A DNA stretch of 64,000 nt, taken from contig NW_022098062.1 in assembly GCF_002288925.2 (NCBI RefSeq), positions 8,478,605-8,542,604 of the forward strand, written 5' to 3'. The translations under genes and the position numbers were made by a program. How positions within the stretch are numbered: the first letter of the stretch is position 1; each line of letters begins with the position of its first letter. Source of the DNA: Delphinapterus leucas. Lineage: Eukaryota; Chordata; Mammalia; Artiodactyla; Monodontidae. The notes below the pieces were generated by a model. That model made no database searches, was not told the origin of the DNA, and worked only from the letters and a program-made list of their open reading frames with translations. This document shows, piece by piece, positions 57,300-64,000 of this stretch.

Positions 57300-58605
57300 G
57301 CTAGGGTGAATAGAGCTTAAGAGACATATAGCACATGGGCTAAGGGTGTAATATATATGTACTTGATTTGACAGAAGTGAGGATACATAATGAGGTGAGA
57401 TATTTAAAGAAATAGCAACTGAGAACTTTCTAAATCTGATGAAAGTCATTAACCTTTAGATTCAAAAAGCTCAGGCAGAATACAATTTTAAAAAAAACCT
57501 TACATCTAGGCATATAATAGTCAAAATGTTGAAAATGAAAGATGAGGAGACTATCTTAAAACATTTAGAGAAAAATGGCAAAAAAAATCTACCATAACAC
57601 TGATGATTTTTCAACATACGATATAAAAGCCAGAAGGCACTGGAATGACATATTTAAAGTGTTAAAATAAATAAATAGAACGGCCAACTTAGAATCATAT
57701 AATCCATGAAAAATACCCTTTAAAAATATGGGCAAAGATGTTAAAAAAATATGGGCAAAATAAAGGTGTTTTAATATAAAATAAAATACTGAAATATTCA
57801 TTTTCAGCAGACCCTTACTGTAATAAATACTGAGGAAGAAATGAAAAACTAAAGAAAAATGATACAGATGAAAGCCCAAAACATAAGGAAGGAATAAAGA
57901 GTACTGAAAAGACTAAATAAGTAGGTAAATGTAGATAATATTAACTTTTTAAAAGAACACACAAAAAAGTCTTGTAAGATTTAAAACGTATAAAAGTAAA
58001 CTACTGGACAACAATAGCATGAAGAGAGTGAAGGGGAACCCATGGAGTTAAACTGTTGTAAGTTTATTGCATTGTTTGAAAATTAGTGTAAGTATTAATT
58101 TAAATACTCTGTAATAGATCAAGGATAAATATTAAAATCTTCAGTTTTTAAAAGAATATAAAATAACTTTAAAATCTCCATATAATAGAACAATAAAAGA
58201 AGATACAAGTAAAAAAGAAAAAAAGGAGAAAAATTGAAATATGGATAAACTTGATTGATTTAAAAGGGAGCAAGAAAGGAAGAATAAAGAAGAGCATGTG
58301 AAACAGATAGAACACAGAAAATGAAAGACAATGCTGACTAGATCAGTAATTATATTAAGTATAATAATTTAAATAGTTACATTATAAATGCAAATCATTA
58401 AGTAGCATAATTAAAAGACAGAGCTTGTAAGAATGGATGAACAAATAATCTTCAACTCTATGCTATTTATACATGATACTCTTCATTAAAAGCCACTGAA
58501 AATTGAATATAAAAAGATAGAAAAGTATATTCTATGCAATCACTAACTCAAAGAAAGCTGATATAACTAACTATGTAAATATCAAGTAGAGTTTAAAACA
58601 AGATG
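57300..58605 (+). mobile_element. HAL1-like / old L1 ORF1 region, sense
   Basis: Sense order: ttagattcaaaaagctcagg, aggcatataatagtcaaaat, a gccagaaggcactggaatga phrase, then tttcagcagacccttactgt and an A-rich 3' part. Stops are frequent, so nothing is encoded. Confidence 0.6.
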
Positions 58606-58636
58606 TATTATAAAATTTATATGTAATATCATATGG

Positions 58637-58666
58637 TATATATATATATATATATATATATATGTC
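58637..58666. repeat. (TA)n microsatellite
   Basis: About 15 TA units at the edge of the old L1-like sequence. Likely polymorphic and cruciform-prone. Confidence 0.95.
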
Positions 58667-58669
58667 ATT

Positions 58670-59170
58670 TCATTTTGTAATGGTAAAAATTCCAACTCAA
58701 TGGAATGGTAAAATATTGCTTAATTTGTGTGCACTCAATAACAGTTTCAAAATACATAAAGCCAAAGTTTACAGAATTAGGAAGAGGTAGATGAATACAC
58801 AACCAGCTATCAGTGGGAGAGATAATGATCAACATCCTGGTAGATGAGGTACACTTCAGAGGGTAGCACCACGGCTGGTCACAGACCAGAGGCTCCATGC
58901 CTACTATAATGCCTTGTAAGCCCCAGAATGTAGACTATATTCTGGAGAGAAGGGTTCAAAAGGAAGAAATTCAGAGTTGACTGACCTTAATTCTGAAATG
59001 ACTGAGTGAACCGTAAAGTAAGATGACTAGAATTGACAAGATTATATTTTTGGTTGCCAGACAAAATGGGGAACTGAAATGCAGGTTAATCAGAATTATA
59101 GAAAATAAGAGAGTCACTATTTTTTGATTAATCCATTATGTGGCTATAAAATTAAAATCCCATATAGTTC
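58670..59170. other. Unassigned DNA
   Basis: No repeat recognised with confidence; contains ordinary AT-rich sequence and no gene. Confidence 0.3.
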
Positions 59171-59246
59171 TATAATTAAAAATGATAATTATGATACACT
59201 GACACAATGGATTACTATACAGTAGTTAAAACAATGAAAGAGGGCG

Positions 59247-59455
59247 CTTCCCTGGTGGCGCAGTGGTTGAGAGTCCGCCTGCCGATGCAGGGAACATGGG
59301 TTCGTGCCCTGGTCCGGGAAGATCCCACATGCTGCGGAGTGGCTGGGCCCGTGAGCCATGGCCGCTGAGCCTGCGCGTCTGGAGCCTGTGCTCCACAACG
59401 GGAAAGGCCACAACAATTAGAGGCCCATGTACTGCAAAAAAGTAAAAGAAAAAAA
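59247..59455 (+). mobile_element. CHR SINE, short deleted form
   Basis: Complete sense copy: gcgcttccctggtggcgcag, a ccgcctgccgatgcagggaa phrase, ggccgctgagcctgcgcgtc, ctgtgctccacaacgggaaa, and an A-rich tail with aaaagtaaaagaaaaaaaaa. It is the same short subtype as the copies at 24.1 and 36.9 kb. The duplication is not clear (gaaagag against gaaatag). Confidence 0.95.
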
Positions 59456-59699
59456 AAGAAATAGATCTATAGGTACTATCATAGAAAGATGTTGACAGTA
59501 TAGTAAATTTTGAAAATTTTGCATAATGGTATGTATAATAGGATACCAATTATATAAAAACATATTTACACATGTATTCATGTACTTCTATGTACACACA
59601 CAAACACAGGCTTTTAACAATGATTATTGCTAAGGAGAGGTATTTGAGGGGGAGGTATGCCAAAACAGGACACTTTTACTTTTTTTTTATAAAATTTGT

Positions 59700-60073
59700 T
59701 TTTTAAATTTATTTTATTTATTTTTGGCTGTGTTGGGTCTTTTTTGCTGCACGTGGGCTTTCTCTGGTTGCGGTGGGTGGGCGGGGGCTACTCTTCATTG
59801 AGGTGCACGGGCTTCTTATTGTCATGACTTCTCTTGTTGCGGAGCATGGGCTCTAGGCACGCGGGCTTTAGTAGTTGCGGCATGCAGCCTCAGTAGTTGT
59901 GGTGCGCGGGCACAGTAGCTGTGGCTTGCGGGCTCTAGAGTGCAGGCTCAGTAGTTGTGGCGCACGGGCTTATTTGCTCCGCGGCATGTGGGATCTTCCC
60001 CCACCAGGGATCGAACCTGTGTCCCCTGTATTGGCAGGCAGATTCTTAATCACTGCACCACTGGGGAAGCCCT
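59700..60073 (-). mobile_element. CHR SINE, long form, with target-site duplication
   Basis: Antisense: tttatttttggctgtgttgg, gctgcacgtgggctttctct, several imperfect cagtagttgtggcgcacggg-type units (the tandem internal part), then the antisense tRNA-like head ending gcaccactggggaagccct. The 13-bp direct repeat acttttacttttt lies on both sides (near 59685 and 60074). This is the long form, ancestral to the short one. Confidence 0.95.
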
Positions 60074-60171
60074 ACTTTTACTTTTTAATAATGAATTTCT
60101 GAACTGTCAGACTTTTTCTTTTTTAACAGCTAGCTAGCAACCATTACTTACACATACTTAAAAAAAAATAG

Positions 60172-60225
60172 GCAATGTGCATGACACAGAGTAGGCAGCC
60201 AATAAATGATAGCTGCTGTTGAGAG
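60172..60225 (+). repeat. MIR 3' end fragment
   Basis: catgacacagagtaggcagc followed by caataaatgatagctgctgt is a MIR 3' end; the next phrase, tcactatgtgtcaggggtta, looks like a second, antisense MIR or L2 end. Confidence 0.55.
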
Positions 60226-60229
60226 AGGG

Positions 60230-62540
60230 TAGCTTTTCCTGAGCTCACTATGTGTCAGGGGTTAGATAAATAACTCGCACATAAACTTTCTCCTCTAACC
60301 CTCCCCAGCTGCTAATTGCAAGAGCCAACACCAAGACTCCACCTGTCGACCCTCTGCTGATTTCTTCCTTCCATGCTTACTTCATCTTCTTCTTCAACAA
60401 CATGCAAACCCCAGACTTCTGGGGCTGCTCTAACTCTGCTCCAACCAAAAGAGCCACTTTGACATGACATTGACCTATTCCAGGGCAGGAGTGGAAATCA
60501 GAGGAGTGCTGGCACTGTCTGGGGGTACAGAGGTGTGCAGGCGGCATGCCCAGTGCAATTAGAGGCAGATTAAGAAGGAAACAGTATGGGGGCCAGGTGT
60601 GATGTGTTTTTGCCGTCTTGTCTGGGATTAGTAGTAATATTTCTGCTGGTGTGATGGACACATCTGCTTTGGTTTATTCTGAGCCCTGTCAAGCTCACAG
60701 GCCTGGATTAAAGCAAAATCATGCTGAGTGAACATCGCTAATTTAGCTACTTTTTCCCCTCTCTTTTTCTTCCTCATATTCAAATTTTAATGTGAATGTT
60801 GCAAGAAGCCATTTCTTTCCAACAGGATGATTTGGGAAAGGAGCGTCCAGTTCATATATGCTGAAGGGGAGGGGAAATGAGGAGGTGTGGACCAGAATGT
60901 GCAGCCTGGGCAGTCAGGTCCATATTCAGAGGGGAAGAAGAGGAGAAAGGAAAGAAAATGGGATGGAAGGGGAGCAGAGGAAACGTGAATTTCCACGGTA
61001 CTTCCTGGGATGAATAGATCTGGAACACTTCCCCATTAAAGCAACAAACAACAATCTCCTCGGACAGCTAAGCAGAAAGCCCCGTGTATATTGCACGGTT
61101 CTCTTCCACCTCCCAGAGGATCAGACTTTTCCTCTCTTTTGCCCCATCCTTGAGGCTGGCTCCCAGTTTCTTAGTCTCCTCCCTGCCGGATACATCCCTT
61201 CAAAAGAACTTCACTGCAGTATGAGCTGCTCACAGGTGCCTCAGTTACAGGTACACCATCTCATTTCTGAAGCCCAATTCTCAACAAGTTCAGTTGCTGT
61301 ACTTCACACCTAGTACATTCCTTTAGCTCAGTCTCTGGTTAACTCTGTCATTTCTTGCTGGCTGCCCAAGTTCTGCTTCTCAGTGCTGAGTCAACGCACT
61401 CCCTTCACAGCCTCCAGAATCCTCTCTTAGAGATTCTGTCTTTTCTTAGTTTCTGCCCAGCACATATTTATCAAAATCATGTCTTCAGGCACTTTTTGTT
61501 GGTCTAGACAAGATCTTGGGATTTCCCCTCTCTCCACCCTAGTTAGTTTTTGCTAGACAATATGCTCCTTTCTGCTGTCCTTGGTATTTGATTTGCATCA
61601 ATTCATTTGGCCGATTTCTCTTTGGTTTCTTATACTTTTCTCAACTTCCCTTTCCTTTTAACATCTTTGAGACAGCAGCATCTTTATTTACCAAGAAGAA
61701 ACATTACAAGAAAACATATTTCTTGTTTTGAAATGTTATAGCCAGATGCAGAAATAGTAAATGAGGTCTAGAAATAAATGCCAGGATGCCAGATAAAGGG
61801 GATTAAGGTATGAACAGTATTTAAAAGCATAATAAAATCAAGCTGAAAGTCAACATGGTGTCTTGGGACAAAGGGAGGGCATGGCAGGGATCAGGCTAAG
61901 ATGAGAGCATTGAAGAAGAGACAGAGCTGATCTCAAGCCAGAAAGAGTGGGGGGAGAGGCAGGAGGCAGGGCTGCAACCCATCTCTCCCGGAGTCAGACA
62001 GGCTTCGGGTCCTAAAGATAGTGACTGAGGGATTGAATCTCTTTTACCTTCTCCAAGGCTTGGGACATCAACAGCCTCAGACTGCTGTTTGCCTTCTCCC
62101 CAACCCTATCTAGGAGGGCAGGGACCGTTTAGTGGAGCAGCCCCTCTGACTACTGTTCCACTCCATCTTCAGCAAAACAAAATACACCTGCAAAGTGCTA
62201 AGTCAAATTCACCTTCAGAACTAGCAGAATCTGGCTAATGTGATTTCAAGCTTCCCCCTCCCTTCCCACAGAGCTCACCACCTTCTTGCTGAAGTCTCAA
62301 ATTCTTTTAACAAGGGAAAAAGTCTTTCATGCTACAATTAGGGATAAAAGACATAAAATGCAAACGCCTGGCTGAGCTCCAGTCAGAGAATAATCAATCA
62401 ATCCCTGGAATATAAATTACTAATATCAGATTCTTTCCTGGTATGATAGAGGGAAGAGGGTTAAAAGAGCAGGATGATATTGACACCTGAAATGGGGGTT
62501 GCCAAGGAGATGGGAGCCGAGGAGGAGGGGGCAATCCCTT
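60230..62540. other. About 2.3 kb of mostly single-copy DNA
   Basis: No repeat recognised with confidence; 61140-61500 has weak sense-L2 character. Parts at 60660-60960 and 62200-62420 look like conserved non-coding DNA (homeodomain- and GATA-like words, no repeat wording). The frames at 60377-60661 and 60787-60996 match nothing I know. Confidence 0.35.
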
Positions 62541-62544
62541 CCAG

Positions 62545-62757
62545 GTACATAACACCTTAAGATTTGAAGAGTGTGTGTGTGTGTATATGCTTTGAGTCAT
62601 TACTGCTCACAGCCCTGGCAGGCAGGCATGTGTATCCTCCCCATCAAGCATAAGAGGCAACTGAGGCTCAGACCTGTCAAATCACTGTTGCCAGGGCCAG
62701 AGATCTTTATTTTGTATTTGAACCTAAAGTTCTGACTGCAAGCCCAGTGATCTTTAA
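62545..62757 (-). repeat. MIR SINE with (GT)n
   Basis: Antisense MIR: tacataacaccttaagattt, then a (GT)n run at 62569-62586, cagccctggcaggcaggcat, agaggcaactgaggctcaga, and a diverged head. Confidence 0.7.
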
Positions 62758-62759
62758 AA

Positions 62760-63130
62760 TATATACCAAAACTGCAGAAAGAAACTGGCAACAAAAGAAA
62801 TATCCTACCAACTTTTACAATTTTGGCTGAGACTTGTTGACTTTCAAGTGGGAAAGGACACATGAATCTGTGAGTAGAGTCATTTTAGGATGGAGCTGCC
62901 AAGGCAAGTAGCCTGCTTTGCATGATTTATGAAGACTTTTAAAAAAAGAGGAAGAGGTTGAGTGTTGATTTTGTAAAAAGCGATCTTCACTTTCTGGGAA
63001 TTTACTATTTGAAGTACTCCAACATTTTAATGAATTTATCCTCTCCTCACAAAACTCCATCCACCTTTTCTGCCTCACCTACCTAGGTAGTCCAGAACTT
63101 CAACTATTTCCAATTTAGTATGGATATTTA
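62760..63130. other. Unassigned DNA
   Basis: No recognised repeat. A minus frame of 87 codons spans 62815-63078 without family resemblance. Confidence 0.3.
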
Positions 63131-63134
63131 TGCT

Positions 63135-64000
63135 TATTTTTCTTAATTTTTTTAAATTGAAGTACAACACTCATACAGAAATATGTATACAACATGAAAC
63201 TATAACTCTATAAATGATCATAAAACAAACCCCTGTGAAGCCATCACCCAGATGGGGAAATAAAACACCTCTAACACCCCAGAAACCCCCATCTTACCTC
63301 CTCCTAGTTACTAGTCTCTCTCCTCCCCAAAGGTTATTCTTATCCTTGCTTCAAAGATTATAGGTTGGTATTGCTTATTTTTTGGACTTTACATAAATGG
63401 AATCATACAATATATATTAGTTTGTGTTTGACTTATTCTGATGAGTATTATATATGTGAGATTAACCCCTGTTATTTCATGCACTGGTAGTTTGTTTATT
63501 TTCATTGCTGGGTAGTATACCATTGTACAAATATACCTCATTCATTTACCTATTCCACCGTTGATGGAATTTGGATTGTTTCCAGTTTGAGCTATTATGA
63601 GTAATGGCACTATGAACATCCTTGTGCATGTATTTTGAAGTATATGTGCATATTTCTATTGGATATACACCTGGGATTGAAACTGCTAGGTCACATGGTG
63701 TGTAAAAATTTAAGTTCAGTAGATAACACCAAGCTGTCTTCCAAGTAATTGTGCCAAAGTACAGTCCCATCAACAACGTGTAAGTGTTCCAGTTGCTCCA
63801 CATCTTTGCCAACACTTGTCATTACCAATCTGTGTAGTTTTAGCTGCTCTGGTTGGTGTGTAGTAGTATTTCATTGTGGTTTTAATCTTTATTTCCTTAA
63901 TTACTAATAAGGTTGATCATTTTCATATGTTAACTGGCCATTAAAATATCCTCGTATATTAAGTAATTTTCTCACCCATTTTTCTAATGATTGTCTGTCT
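63135..64000 (-). mobile_element. Old L1, antisense, 3' end and ORF2 C-terminus (runs off the window)
   Basis: Starts with a T-rich stretch and the 3' UTR (tttttaaattgaagtacaac, an agccatcacccagatgg phrase), then the ORF2 end (actttacataaatggaatca). The decayed ORF2 piece at 63546-63815 holds MHKDVHSAITHNSSNWKQSK, the late-ORF2 equivalent of the MFIATLFTIARSW region at 16.2 kb. It continues past 64000. Confidence 0.87.

Larger units (their letters stand above)
59172..60125 (+). repeat. Old LINE-like repeat split by two SINEs
   Basis: gatacactgacacaatggat and ttactatacagtagttaaaa before the first SINE, then atagatctataggtactatc and aagatgttgacagtatagta after it, read as one old repeat. It resumes after the second SINE with aataatgaatttctgaactg. 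I cannot name the family. Confidence 0.45.

Noticed and set aside
59189..60137. Frames of 60-107 codons repeating PSHSAACGIFPDQG-like wording
   Set aside because: The same translations recur at every CHR SINE copy, so they are repeat-derived.
1..64000. A coherent novel gene system or operon
   Set aside because: Both strands hold only repeats, single-copy non-coding DNA and decayed element frames; no set of linked intact genes is visible.

Overview
The window is a stretch of a large vertebrate nuclear genome, specifically a placental mammal and most likely a cetacean. The evidence is the repeat content. Ancient mammalian families (MIR, L2, MER5A, MER20, an L3/CR1-like block, HAL1-like half-L1s) are mixed with younger L1 copies of the cetartiodactyl type. 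There are also tRNA-derived CHR SINEs, including the short internally deleted form (24.1 kb, 36.9 kb, 59.2 kb) that I know from whales and dolphins. No ruminant Bov-B and no primate Alu is visible. These names come from remembered consensus wording, not from a search.

I find no convincing protein-coding gene, tRNA, rRNA, snRNA, CRISPR array or prokaryotic feature. Almost every long open frame is either L1 ORF2/ORF1 or chance. The window is intergenic or deep intronic.

Layout. 0-15 kb: mostly old DNA with MIR, L2 and MER5A, one L1 3' end, a long GT/AC/TATC microsatellite and several single-copy blocks. 15.7-21.9 kb: a truncated L1 3' end, then a near-full-length minus-strand L1 with decayed ORF1 and ORF2, abutted by a SINE. 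22-31 kb: single-copy DNA with L2, MIR, one CHR SINE, an L3-like block and a HAL1-like element. 31-39 kb: dense old L1 in both orientations, with two SINEs and a candidate 3'-UTR retrocopy. 39.4-41.9 kb: a four-layer nest in which an L2 holds a MER20, the MER20 holds two opposite L1s, and the MER20 middle is inverted between them. 42-49 kb: single-copy DNA, L2 and MIR pieces, and an L1 3' end with an intact ORF2 C-terminus. 48.9-51.3 kb: an endogenous-retrovirus remnant on the minus strand with recognisable reverse-transcriptase wording. 52-60 kb: old L1/HAL1-like copies, a TA microsatellite and two CHR SINEs of different age. 60-64 kb: single-copy DNA, MIR, and an L1 running off the window end.

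Most worth checking: the inverted MER20/L1 nest, the uncharacterised 3'-UTR retrocopy inside an L1, the ERV remnant with a second open segment upstream, and a small start-codon/splice-donor arrangement at 15.07 kb that could be a signal-peptide first exon. I saw no new biological system.
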